From: Prevotella sp.
GTDB lineage: Bacteria; Bacteroidota; Bacteroidia; Bacteroidales; Bacteroidaceae
Assembly: GCA_017615355.1 (NCBI GenBank)
Contig: JAGAAJ010000125.1
Coordinates: 1-56,965, forward strand
Direction: 5' to 3'
DNA: 56,965 nucleotides
In this document: one piece after another, positions 25,707-33,515 of the stretch
Layout: the number at the start of each line of letters is the position of its first letter
How positions within the stretch are numbered: the stretch's first letter is position 1
Position numbers and translations under genes: made by a program
The notes under the pieces: generated by a model
Told to the model about the DNA's origin: nothing
The model's database searches: none
The model's input: the letters and a program-made list of their open reading frames with translations, nothing else

Positions 25707-25927
25707 TTCTCGCGCAGAGCCAGGTTTTTATTTCTCGCGCAGAGCCGCTGAGTACGCTGAGGTATCGCTGAGTATCATTTTTTCGTGGGTATTTTGAGTT
25801 CGCTGAAACGACAAGAGTCGCTAACTCCTAAAAAACTCCTCTTTACTCTCAAAAGACCAAATGCCCCTCTGCGTCTACTCCGCGTACTCTGCGGCTCTGC
25901 GCGAGAATAAATGATGGCTCTGCGCGA
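25707..25927. repeat. Large inverted repeat with CGCAGAGCC arms
   Basis: Left arm 25731-25762 (TTCTCGCGCAGAGCCGCTGA...) is matched in inverted orientation by 25866-25907. Each arm is flanked outside by a further short copy of CTCGCGCAGAGCC (25707-25722) and its complement (25916-25927). The spacer of about 100 nt has no coding appearance. It lies in the 508-nt gap between the secreted protein gene and the HU-related gene. It could be a small non-autonomous mobile element or a recombination product. Confidence 0.75.
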
Positions 25928-25930
25928 TAT

Positions 25931-25962
25931 AAAAAGCCTCCCCTTTCGGGAAGGCTCTTTCT
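25931..25962. repeat. CCCCTCCC-type palindromic element
   Basis: AAAGCCTCCCC pairs with GGGAAGGCTCTTT around TTTC. It is a short form of the dispersed element, and with its T-rich end it could terminate transcription. Confidence 0.65.
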
Positions 25963-26020
25963 TGCTTAGCCGGCGTTTTTCGTTTTGGTTTTGACCTTCG
26001 GTCGAGCCTGCTCCTGCTCG

Positions 26021-26047
26021 GCAATAATCAAGCAAGCTTGTTATTGC
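26021..26047. repeat. Short perfect palindrome
   Basis: GCAATAA (26021) and TTATTGC (ending 26047) enclose CAAGC-AA-GCTTG. This near-perfect 27-nt palindrome sits in the gap upstream of the palindromic element at 26075. Could be a protein site or a decayed hairpin element. Confidence 0.6.
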
Positions 26048-26074
26048 TCTCGCTTACTCGCAGCCTTCGTCCTT

Positions 26075-26115
26075 CCCCCTCTCCCCTCCCGCTCGGGAGG
26101 GGTTGGGGGTGGGTC
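26075..26115. repeat. CCCCTCCC palindromic element at HU-related gene stop
   Basis: CCCCTCCC (26083) and GGGAGGGG (ending 26102) form a hairpin with a GCTC loop, followed by TTGGGGGTGGG. It ends right at the stop codon of the HU-related gene on the minus strand. Confidence 0.85.
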
Positions 26116-26664
26116 CTACGGATTCACCACCGGCTCATCGCCCCATCCACTGGAGTTGCCACTGCCGCTACCGAGGCCGCTGATGTACTCGCCCTTGGTG
26201 TTGGAGAGAGTCAGCTCACCTGCCTTGATCTTCTCGGCCAGGGAGGTGTAGCCCAGCTCAGCATCCTGCGTCATGTGCTCGCGGGTGGCCTCACCAGTAG
26301 TGCGGCACATCATGCGCACGGTGACGATGTTGCCGCCAGAGTAGGTGCCGTCGCCGGCACGGGTGGCACGGGTCAGGGTGAAGTGCTCGGCATCGGTGGC
26401 AGGACAGGTAGTCACGGCGGGAGTGAAGATGCACAGGTCGGCGATCTTCACGGGGTTGCCGTCGAGCACCAGCTCGCGGATGCAGCCTGCGATCTTGCTC
26501 AGCACGCCGATGATGATGTCCTTGGTGTAGGGCGAGCCGTGGCTCTGGATGTGCTTGGCCAGCTCCTCAATCTCGATGGGCTTGTTGTTCTTTGCGCGGG
26601 CATAGACCTTGCCGAAGTTCTTGTGACCCTGCGTCTTGTTTTTGTAAAAATTCAATTTGATCAT
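26116..26664 (-). CDS. HU-related histone-like DNA-binding protein
   Basis: 182 residues. The N-terminal MIKLNFYKNKTQGHKNFGKVYARAK plus two helices (EIEELAKHIQSHGSPYTKDIIIGVLSKI, seen as ELAKHIQ and DIIIGVLS) match the Bacteroidetes HU-related family (TIGR01201 type), which has an IHF/HU fold but a longer N-terminal strand. The core ends near residue 120 and is followed by EKIKAGELTLSNTKGEY and a Gly/Ser tail. Such proteins are numerous in Bacteroidales and often neighbour primase, smalltalk and amidase genes of mobile cassettes. Here a primase-helicase gene lies upstream. Probably cytoplasmic and nucleoid-associated. Confidence 0.85.
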   Translation of the reverse strand: MIKLNFYKNKTQGHKNFGKVYARAKNNKPIEIEELAKHIQSHGSPYTKDIIIGVLSKIAGCIRELVLDGNPVKIADLCIFTPAVTTCPATDAEHFTLTRATRAGDGTYSGGNIVTVRMMCRTTGEATREHMTQDAELGYTSLAEKIKAGELTLSNTKGEYISGLGSGSGNSSGWGDEPVVNP

Positions 26665-26756
26665 AGCTTCAGAACTTTACATTATTAATACTGTGAGGAA
26701 GGAATTCTGAGTGCTCAGCCTGCGATTTCGAATTACGAGCTACGATTGGCCGGCTC

Positions 26757-26815
26757 TTTTTTTCGTTATCGTTTTCGTCTTCGTAGCGAAGCTTTTCGTC
26801 TTCGTTCTCAACCTC
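26757..26815 (-). repeat. AACGAA/GACGAA repeat upstream of HU-related gene
   Basis: In minus-strand sense, GAACGAAGACGAA, CTACGAAGACGAA and AACGATAACGAA occur 95-150 nt before the ATG at 26664, separated by a small GCTTCG palindrome. It is the same unit as before the genes at 3612 and 24488. Confidence 0.6.
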
Positions 26816-26918
26816 GTTAACACTACAAAGTTACAAAAAATAATCGAGATTACCAAACTTTAAGCCATTTATTTTCAAGAAAATAAGCAATTATTTTTCA
26901 AGAAATAATACATCCTCA

Positions 26919-27017
26919 GGAGGCTCCGTAAAAAGCTCTGGGGGCTCCGCAGAAATTTCCGGAGGCTCCGCATAAAATTCCGGAGGCTCCGCATAAAATT
27001 CCGGAGGCTCCGCATCA
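26919..27017. repeat. 21-nt tandem repeat, five units
   Basis: Units begin at 26919, 26940, 26961, 26982 and 27003; the third and fourth are identical and start GGAGGCTCCGCATAAAATT. The last is truncated. It lies in the 610-nt gap between the HU-related and primase genes. There are no spacers, so it is not CRISPR. Confidence 0.93.
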
Positions 27018-27161
27018 TTATTCTGTTCATATCTGTTGGTAAAGAGAAGCAGAATTGTGTGTGACATCTTAGCGACAGCTTTGTGACGAGGTTTGTGACA
27101 GTTCTCAAATTAGCCTAAAGTATTGCTGATCTGAGAGATATATAATACAAGATATAAATTG

Positions 27162-27257
27162 TCACGCAGTCACTAACATATTTCCATGAAGTTGGAATCG
27201 ATAATACGAATCCGTACGATAATGATTGGGTATGGAAATCGCTATGTGACTGCGTGA
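27162..27257. repeat. Inverted repeat near primase stop codon
   Basis: TCACGCAGTCAC (27162-27173) and its exact complement GTGACTGCGTGA (27246-27257) are 72 nt apart. A further GAGTGACAG and two ATATTTCCAT/ATGGAAAT segments are also complementary. The remainder of this gap (26665-27274) holds no convincing gene. Confidence 0.8.
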
Positions 27258-27274
27258 CTGAGTGACAGAAATCT

Positions 27275-30052
27275 TTAGAATGGAAGATCCTCGGTAGTGG
27301 CGAACAGGTCGGTCTGGGTAGCCTCAGTCTTGCTGGCAGCTTCTGCAGCAGCCTTGGTCTGGATATAGTAATAGTTGACGCGCTTGTCGCCTTCACGTAC
27401 CTGCCAACGGTCGCCGTCCTTCTTCTGACCGGTGCATGAAGCAGGGTTATAGCAGTGGATATGCTCTGCATACTGACACCACTTCTTCATCTGCTCGGTG
27501 AAAGATTTAGGCGAACACTTGAAACCGATATCCTGACTGTAGGCATTGACCAGTTCGTCGGCACGTACCTTGCGGTCGAGCCATTCACTGCCTTCAGCGA
27601 GGTTCTCGTCAGCCCACTGACGGAAGCTCTTGCTGACGGAGGCCTGAGCCTCACGCTGCTGTATACGCTGCATGGGAGGCATTAGCTGGCGCTCTCCAAC
27701 GGGCAACGACAGGTAGAGTTGCAGGCACTCCAGCATCAGGTGTATGTCTGCCTGCCAGTCGGCCTCACTGTAGTCTTCGCGCATCAAGTCCTGATCGAAG
27801 TCATCGTGAATAGTGCGTGTTTCACGATAGTCGTTCATGTCAGTTTGCTTGTGGTAAAAGTCGCTGAAGATGACAGGCCAGATACGGGCATCGGTAGAGG
27901 GATCGTGCTTCTTCAGTACGTAGTTTGTACCGAAGATGAACTTGGGAGCCTTGTTGAAGGGGATGGTGACGGGATCCTTGCCCTTCTTCTCAACCGTGAT
28001 GTTGTTGGTAATCTGACCAAAGAAATACTCATAATTAAAGTCCTTAGAACATTCATCCACTTTGATGATACTCGTGCTTTCATCCATACCGGCGAAGATG
28101 AACTGCATGTTGGTTTTGCTGTCCATCGTTCGTCCATCGATTTCGAAGTAGTTGACCAAAATCTGGGTAAGAGCATGGATATAAAAGCTTTTACCGCTTC
28201 GACCGTTACAGGCATCGTCGCGGTCGCTCATGGCATGGTCGAGACAAAGCGTGGCCTTGGCCTCGCTGCTTGACTTGTAGCGATGCAGCATATATCCGAT
28301 ATTCAGAATCTTGACTATCAGACTGAGTTCTTCTTCCGCAATCTCCTCGGGCGTGAGATCAAGCTTCTGCTCATCCTTCTTGCGCCAGTAAAGGCGAGAG
28401 GTATTGACCAGGAAACGAAGCAGCTTGCTCTTAGCATCGGGACTGATGGCAATGTGAAGATTACCTTTATCGTCCTTCGTCACGGTGAACTGCGGCTTCA
28501 TGTCACGGAAATCATGCTGGATGACAGCGTTCTCCCAGACATAGTGACCATTGGCCGACTGCGACGGCTGCAGGCGTGTCAGCTTGTCGGCAGTAACGAG
28601 CACGGCACCATTACGGAAGTAGAACAGCTGTGACGTGGCCGTAGCACTGCTAAAGTCCAAATCATCACGCTCAACGAGGTGGCTCACACCATTGGTCGGC
28701 AAGCGACGTGAGGCCTTTAACTTGTTGATGAGTGGTTCTGGAAGTCCCTCGCGCTCACACCATTTATCCAGATAAGATATGATGCTCTTCGCCTTTACAC
28801 GATAGGCTACATGGCCCTTAACGCGAATATATTGAGGTTCCTTCAGCGTATCGTCCTTCAAGGTTGAAAAGCCTTTGAGCCAGAGGAAATAGGACAGCGA
28901 CTTATCAGAGATAGAGTACGACACATTCCCTTTATCGTCGGTATGTTCCGTCCAGAACTGAGCCTGACGTGCTCTACCCAGCAGCTTTCCCATCGCCTTG
29001 CGAGTGGGGTTCAGGCGCAGGTAGTCGCGCAGGTCTTTACAGAGGCGGCCACGGTTGTCGTGCAGACCGTAGAAGTCATCGGGAGTGAGCCATGCGGAGT
29101 GGAGGGTCGGAATGGCTAAAGCCAGACTGATGCCCATGCGTTTGCCGGTACTGTCGATGTCAGGAATGTTGATAACACGCTTGGCATACTTCAGCAACAG
29201 GAAGAACTGATCAGTGGTGAGCTGACGGGTCTCGGAGTCGAGCCATATCGGCTGACAGCCCATAGCCAGGGCACTGACAGCATCGCTGCAACCACTGACC
29301 AGCAACACCTCACTGAGCTTCTCGTCGTTATTTTGGTGGTAGGCACGAATGAGTTCAGCCAGACCATAGATGTAGTCGGGTTGCTTGTCGCCAACGATAC
29401 GGAAGCGGAAAGCCTTGTCGGGGTTCAGCGGCTCGTAGACCTTCCAGAAGAACAACTCACGCCCTTCTGCATTTACATAAGGGCAACACTTGGCAAAGAT
29501 GGGATAAGTGGCCGTAGCCTGACGGATGGTCAGCTTGTCGTCCTTCACTGAATAGACGGCCTTGACGGCATGCCAGTTCAGCTCAGTCAGGTGCTCGGGT
29601 TTGACAAACGGCAACCACGTGGAGAGGTTGATGCCACCACAACCCTCGAACAGATCGAGCCATGCCTTGCGCTCCTGTTCCTCAGGGGTAGCGGTACGCT
29701 GCTCAATGACCGGCATGTTCACACCAGTTTTCAGTTCGTCTTGCACTCCATGGTGTTCTGCCAGTTCCTGCAAAGCAATCGAAAACATGTCCTTGCCCCA
29801 GCCGCGGTTCTCCATGTAAACGTCAACTGCTGACAGCCAGCCCTCTTTGCCTTCCTTGCCGTAGTCGCAGATGTGCCAACTGCCATCCTTTGCTTGTTTC
29901 AGCATGGCTGATGGGGTACGCTCGTCAGGACGGTAGCGGAACTTCTTCTTTGTGTTTACTACTTCGGCAGCTGCCGGGCACTCTTCACAAATGATGTCCA
30001 AACCGTTGTTGGTTACGGAGAGGACGCGATGGAGGATGTCTTTATAATCCAT
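27275..30052 (-). CDS. Primase-helicase protein of mobile-element type
   Basis: 925 residues from ATG 30052, chosen because MDYKDILHRVLSV begins a DnaG-like module; the longer frame translates a 12-nt repeat. The N-terminus has a CHC2-like zinc region (ICEECP, DERTPSAMLK, WHICDYG). A toprim-like segment follows (VSGCSDAVSALAMG near 250, IPDIDSTGKRMG near 294), in which the expected Glu before Gly is Ser. A C-terminal SF3-like helicase domain has Walker A GRSGKSF near 616, acidic KVDECSKD and FIFGTNY. Such proteins drive replication of Bacteroidetes mobile elements or prophages. Several charged C-terminal helices end in TEDLPF. Confidence 0.8.
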   Translation of the reverse strand: MDYKDILHRVLSVTNNGLDIICEECPAAAEVVNTKKKFRYRPDERTPSAMLKQAKDGSWHICDYGKEGKEGWLSAVDVYMENRGWGKDMFSIALQELAEHHGVQDELKTGVNMPVIEQRTATPEEQERKAWLDLFEGCGGINLSTWLPFVKPEHLTELNWHAVKAVYSVKDDKLTIRQATATYPIFAKCCPYVNAEGRELFFWKVYEPLNPDKAFRFRIVGDKQPDYIYGLAELIRAYHQNNDEKLSEVLLVSGCSDAVSALAMGCQPIWLDSETRQLTTDQFFLLLKYAKRVINIPDIDSTGKRMGISLALAIPTLHSAWLTPDDFYGLHDNRGRLCKDLRDYLRLNPTRKAMGKLLGRARQAQFWTEHTDDKGNVSYSISDKSLSYFLWLKGFSTLKDDTLKEPQYIRVKGHVAYRVKAKSIISYLDKWCEREGLPEPLINKLKASRRLPTNGVSHLVERDDLDFSSATATSQLFYFRNGAVLVTADKLTRLQPSQSANGHYVWENAVIQHDFRDMKPQFTVTKDDKGNLHIAISPDAKSKLLRFLVNTSRLYWRKKDEQKLDLTPEEIAEEELSLIVKILNIGYMLHRYKSSSEAKATLCLDHAMSDRDDACNGRSGKSFYIHALTQILVNYFEIDGRTMDSKTNMQFIFAGMDESTSIIKVDECSKDFNYEYFFGQITNNITVEKKGKDPVTIPFNKAPKFIFGTNYVLKKHDPSTDARIWPVIFSDFYHKQTDMNDYRETRTIHDDFDQDLMREDYSEADWQADIHLMLECLQLYLSLPVGERQLMPPMQRIQQREAQASVSKSFRQWADENLAEGSEWLDRKVRADELVNAYSQDIGFKCSPKSFTEQMKKWCQYAEHIHCYNPASCTGQKKDGDRWQVREGDKRVNYYYIQTKAAAEAASKTEATQTDLFATTEDLPF

Positions 30053-30111
30053 TATTTTTCTATTCCCCGCTAAAATGGGGTTCCTTGATGATGGGGAAAA
30101 AGCGCCCTCAT

Positions 30112-30149
30112 TGTCGGTTTTCAGGTCGGTTTTCAGGTCGGTTTTTGAG
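30112..30149. repeat. 12-nt tandem repeat upstream of primase gene
   Basis: GGTCGGTTTTCA occurs about three times in tandem just upstream of the primase start. Read on the minus strand it would encode DLKTDLKTD if the longer frame were used. Its position could place it in the leader of the primase mRNA. Confidence 0.7.
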
Positions 30150-30242
30150 AAACTGCAGCACAAAAGAAAAGCGTAGAAGGCTTGCTGCAACAGCCATCTA
30201 CGCTAATTTCGAAATTTCTGAAAAAAATTTTTTGTTTACCTA

Positions 30243-31946
30243 CTACACACTTTTGGATTTTCTTCCAAAATTGGAGGGATGCTCAGGTTTGACAGATAAA
30301 TATATGTTTTCAAGAAGGTCTTTGTGTTCTCTAACGATTGTTTGCATCATATTAATACATTCGTCAACAGAATACGCAAGTACTATCTCCAACTTGTTCA
30401 GGATGTCATTAGTACCATCTATATGCCTCTCATGATTAAGTTCGCCAAACCACTTGTTGTTTTCGTCTTTAAAATGGGAGCGGACAATATTCAAATAGTT
30501 ACCACGAGGGGTTACCCATCCTGGCGCTTTCTTTTTCTTGACTTCCTTCTTCTTGGTCAGCATATCAAAGAAGTCATGCAACTGTGCTGGCTTACCAGTC
30601 CATATAAGGAAGAACTCGGCGGTTACTCCAGAAAACAGTTTGTGGAAGTCGCTCTGACTGCTCGTCTTAGGCATCCATCCCATAACAATAAGTTCAGCGA
30701 GAACTAAATCCAATTGCAAGTCAGTTATCATGGCAGACTTCTTAAATGTTTCTTCTGTGTAGTTGAACTTGGGTTTCTCTTCTTGCTCTGAATTAGGGGA
30801 TACCATTCTGTTGAACTTAGCGTTAACCTCGCGTCTCTCCAGCTCCCTATCTCTTACGGATTTAAGATCTTTTTCTAAAAAAATGTGCTTAAGCATTTTC
30901 AGATTGAAGCATTCTTCTTTTACATAACAAATATCGTCTTTCTTTGACACATATTCATTCCATGTATCAACTATTATCTGAATGGCCTTGTCCATAAGCC
31001 ACTTCTCAGAAAGGCCACGGATAATCGGTTTCATAAAAAACCATTCAAACTTTGCTTTAGCAACAAGTTTGCCCAAGCTCATGATTGCCTCAGGATCCTT
31101 ATTTACATTATTTACATACTCCATAATGCTAGCAGAAATCTTATCCATAACGCTTTCTTCCATCTGAGTATTTTGGGGTTCAATAGGAGTGACCTTTTCT
31201 TCGTATGGTGGTAGAGCTGTGACTGTAAATGAGGCCATTATTTGGTCTCTGAAACTGCTAGCTTTGGGGTTGGCATTCAGCCTATCCACCAAAGGACGCA
31301 ACCTATCCTCCTTCGTCTCGTAGAGCATATGCCAGAAATTTGTACTGCGATTGGGCGAAAGAATAAGCAAATACTTTCTAAGGTCTGCGATCAAACGGTT
31401 TTCTAAATCGGCTTCTTTGTCTGACCATTCCACGTTTAGGGCAAACACGTCGTCCTTTTCCGTGCGAACCACGCAAGGAAGGCCATCTTCGGATGTCTCC
31501 GTACGAAGATGTAATGTATACAGACCTGGCGAAGGCAACATCATACTTTTATTGTACCTTACTATTTTTTGAAATATGAATACTTTATTTATCGGCTGAC
31601 GAGGATTGTCAAGGCGGGCATGATCGTGCCACAGTATTTTGATGAACTGCTGCCACTCAAGGCATACACCGACATCACAAAGCACCGATACATTCTTCGT
31701 CTCAACATCATCCCAAACCTCGCCGTCACCACTCTCATCCAGATGGAAATCATTATCTTTCAGGGCCGTAATTCTATTTTCGGCAGCCACCACAGGGTAA
31801 TTGTGAGTCTCTGTTCTGATTGGATAGCCCCCAGCAATAATAACTCTCTGGGTGCCTATCTGAACACCTATCTTGTTTCCGTGTTTGATAATTTTATAAG
31901 GTGGCTTCAGAGCCACGTAGTTGACGCTTAAGTTCTGGTTGTCCAT
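30243..31946 (-). CDS. Unknown AT-rich gene of accessory region
   Basis: 567 residues from ATG 31946. This start is preferred because a -7 box lies 21 nt upstream (31967-31974), which would place any longer frame before the transcript. No known domain was recognised. The N-terminal 60 residues (NLSVNYVALKPPYKIIKHGN) look beta-rich. The middle is helical and charged. Residues about 445-530 contain FHKLFSGVTAEFFLIWTGKP, then KKKEVKKKKAPGW, and a helical C-terminus. Base composition is visibly richer in A+T than flanking core genes, suggesting transfer. It is divergent from the structured RNA and methyltransferase. Confidence 0.7.
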   Translation of the reverse strand: MDNQNLSVNYVALKPPYKIIKHGNKIGVQIGTQRVIIAGGYPIRTETHNYPVVAAENRITALKDNDFHLDESGDGEVWDDVETKNVSVLCDVGVCLEWQQFIKILWHDHARLDNPRQPINKVFIFQKIVRYNKSMMLPSPGLYTLHLRTETSEDGLPCVVRTEKDDVFALNVEWSDKEADLENRLIADLRKYLLILSPNRSTNFWHMLYETKEDRLRPLVDRLNANPKASSFRDQIMASFTVTALPPYEEKVTPIEPQNTQMEESVMDKISASIMEYVNNVNKDPEAIMSLGKLVAKAKFEWFFMKPIIRGLSEKWLMDKAIQIIVDTWNEYVSKKDDICYVKEECFNLKMLKHIFLEKDLKSVRDRELERREVNAKFNRMVSPNSEQEEKPKFNYTEETFKKSAMITDLQLDLVLAELIVMGWMPKTSSQSDFHKLFSGVTAEFFLIWTGKPAQLHDFFDMLTKKKEVKKKKAPGWVTPRGNYLNIVRSHFKDENNKWFGELNHERHIDGTNDILNKLEIVLAYSVDECINMMQTIVREHKDLLENIYLSVKPEHPSNFGRKSKSV

Positions 31947-31966
31947 ATCTTGCTTAATTTTGCTTG

Positions 31967-31974
31967 TAAAGATA
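31967..31974 (-). promoter_or_regulatory. Promoter -7 box for unknown AT-rich gene
   Basis: TATCTTTA on the minus strand is one mismatch from TAnnTTTG and lies 21 nt before the ATG at 31946. No good -33 box was seen. Confidence 0.4.
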
Positions 31975-32068
31975 CGAAATTTTTCTAGCATTCCGTTCTG
32001 TTTTGACACTCCAACCACTTTTTTTCTCAATTTTTTAACAATACTACGCTTATTTACAAAATTATTTG

Positions 32069-32076
32069 TATCTTTG
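32069..32076 (+). promoter_or_regulatory. Promoter -7 box for structured RNA and methyltransferase
   Basis: TATCTTTG matches the -7 consensus perfectly; the -33 position is poor. Transcription would start near 32083, about 300 nt before the methyltransferase ATG, so the whole structured region would be transcribed. Confidence 0.6.
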
Positions 32077-32082
32077 CCGTCG

Positions 32083-32380
32083 GTTCGGGGAGAAATCCGG
32101 ACTAACTAAAGCATTCGCTATTATTTCGCGTTCAGCCAAAAGCGTAGGAAACTTATTGGGAATAAAAACGCAACGAGATAATACGTGACGAGATGTCGTA
32201 ATGGGCGTCTTATACTCCTTGATGATAGGAATGCACTAACACTTAGGTGTGGTGCATACTTGTTAAGGAGTTGAGGTTCCCTTCCTACGCTACCTCGAAG
32301 CTGAACGCAAAAGGTGCATCACACTTTCTGCGTCTTGGCGTGATTGATAGTAGATGCAGAAACTAAAACTATCAATCGTT
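32083..32380 (+). ncRNA. Long structured leader RNA with candidate pseudoknot
   Basis: Paired segments seen by eye: P1 GCGTTCAGC (32128-32136) with 32300-32308; P2 AGCGTAGGAA (32141-32150) with 32282-32291; a weaker ACGC/GCGT helix (32168-32171 with 32205-32208); P4 ACTCCTT (32214-32220) with 32265-32271; P5 ATGCAC (32231-32236) with 32252-32257, capped by ACAC/GTGT (32239-32242 with 32247-32250). Downstream, TTTCTGC (32325-32331) pairs with 32356-32362, while GATTGATAGT (32342-32351) pairs with 32368-32377. These two interleave and so form an H-type pseudoknot or two alternative hairpins, ending 3 nt before the ATG at 32381. GTGTGGTGCA (32247-32256) can also pair with TGCATCACAC (32315-32324). 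No open reading frame of note. Family not recognised. Confidence 0.75.
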
Positions 32381-33514
32381 ATGGCCAAAAACACAAACCT
32401 TGGTGCGGCGAAAGCGGCGAAGAACGACGAATTCTACACGCAGTATGCCGACATTCAGAAGGAGATAAACGCCTATCTGGAGTATAACCCTGACACATTC
32501 CGTGATAAGACGGTGTTGTTGCCGTGTGACGATCCTGAGTGGAGCAACTTCACGCGGTTCTTCGCACAGAACTTTGAGCGACTTGGATTGAAGCGGCTCA
32601 TCAGTACCAGCTATGCCGTAGAGAGCAAGAAATATAAGAACTACCAGCCAACCCTTTTTGAAACGGAAAGTCCTTTGTTTGATATTGATAAGACGCGCAT
32701 CAAAGGCAAGATTTTCGAACTTACCTATGATACCAATGGCAATGGGCGTATTGACATAGATGACCTTGAATGGCACTACCTTGAAGGTGATGGCGACTTC
32801 CGCAGCAAAGAAGTCTGTAAGCTTCGCGATGAAGCAGATGTTATTGTTACTAATCCACCATTTTCGTTGTTTAGAGAGTTTATCTCATGGCTTGTTTCAA
32901 GTAATAAACGCTTCCTCATAATTGGCAATAAAAATGCAATCACATACAAGGAAGTTTTTCCTCTTATTAGAGATAACAAGGTATGGTTCGGACCTTCTAT
33001 TACAAGTGGGGATAGAGAATTTATGGTACCTAGGGACTATGAAACGCACTCCCCTTCGTTGAGAATTGATGAACAAGGTAATAAATTTATTCGTGTGCCT
33101 GGAGTCCATTGGTTTACCAATCTTGATCATGGTAGACGACATGAGCCATTGAAACTAATGACTATGAAGGACAATCTTCGTTATAGTAAGCATAAGGACA
33201 TCTGTGAAAAGGGATACTATAAGTATGAAAATTATGATGCTATAGATATTCCATACACAGACGCAATACCATCAGATTACGATGGTATTATGGGAGTTCC
33301 TATCACCTTTCTTGACAAATACTGCCCTGATCAGTTCGTTATAATTGGTTCGCCACATGGTGACTTTGGTTTGGAATTAGGTCTTCGACCATTCCCTCGT
33401 GAATTAAAGCAAATTAATAAGGGTTTACGTGATGGCGACCTCTATTATATAGTTGACGGAAAGCCAGAACTTCCCTACAGGCGAATTCTCATCCGCAAAA
33501 AAACAATAGAATAA
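32381..33514 (+). CDS. EcoRI-family adenine-specific DNA methyltransferase
   Basis: 377 residues from ATG 32381, chosen because MAKNTNLGAAKAAKNDEFYTQ is the family's usual N-terminus; an in-frame ATG at 32354 lies inside the pseudoknot. The catalytic motif is NPPF at 158-161 within ADVIVTNPPFSLFREF, the [DNS]PP[YF] site of N6-adenine methylases. VLLPCDDPEWSNF and LISTSYA are SAM-site elements. The EcoRI methylase family protects DNA against a cognate nuclease. The first 140 codons look more GC-rich than the rest, which is strongly AT-rich. The next gene starts one base after the stop, so the nuclease is translationally coupled. Confidence 0.9.
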   Translation: MAKNTNLGAAKAAKNDEFYTQYADIQKEINAYLEYNPDTFRDKTVLLPCDDPEWSNFTRFFAQNFERLGLKRLISTSYAVESKKYKNYQPTLFETESPLFDIDKTRIKGKIFELTYDTNGNGRIDIDDLEWHYLEGDGDFRSKEVCKLRDEADVIVTNPPFSLFREFISWLVSSNKRFLIIGNKNAITYKEVFPLIRDNKVWFGPSITSGDREFMVPRDYETHSPSLRIDEQGNKFIRVPGVHWFTNLDHGRRHEPLKLMTMKDNLRYSKHKDICEKGYYKYENYDAIDIPYTDAIPSDYDGIMGVPITFLDKYCPDQFVIIGSPHGDFGLELGLRPFPRELKQINKGLRDGDLYYIVDGKPELPYRRILIRKKTIE

Positions 33515-33515
33515 T

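Noticed and set aside
26038-26688. 216-codon frame opposite the HU-related gene
   Set aside because: It runs through the palindromic element and antisense to a recognised HU-related protein.
26919-27017. CRISPR-like repeats
   Set aside because: The units are contiguous 21-mers without unique spacers and no cas genes are near.
27115-27471. 118-codon frame overlapping the primase 3' end
   Set aside because: It overlaps the primase in another frame and includes the inverted repeat; no protein-like pattern.
31947-32030. Longer start of the unknown AT-rich gene at 32030
   Set aside because: It lies upstream of the likely -7 box at 31967-31974, so it would not be in the transcript.
32083-32110. 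Resemblance of GGGGAGAAATCCGGAC to the RNase P RNA conserved region GAGGAAAGTCCGG
   Set aside because: The other universal RNase P segments were not found, and the region is too short and linked directly to the methylase start.
32083-32380. Retron or HEARO/OMEGA-type RNA
   Set aside because: No reverse transcriptase, IscB or TnpB gene is adjacent; the HNH protein here is a DUF262 type. Similarity to those RNAs was not seen.
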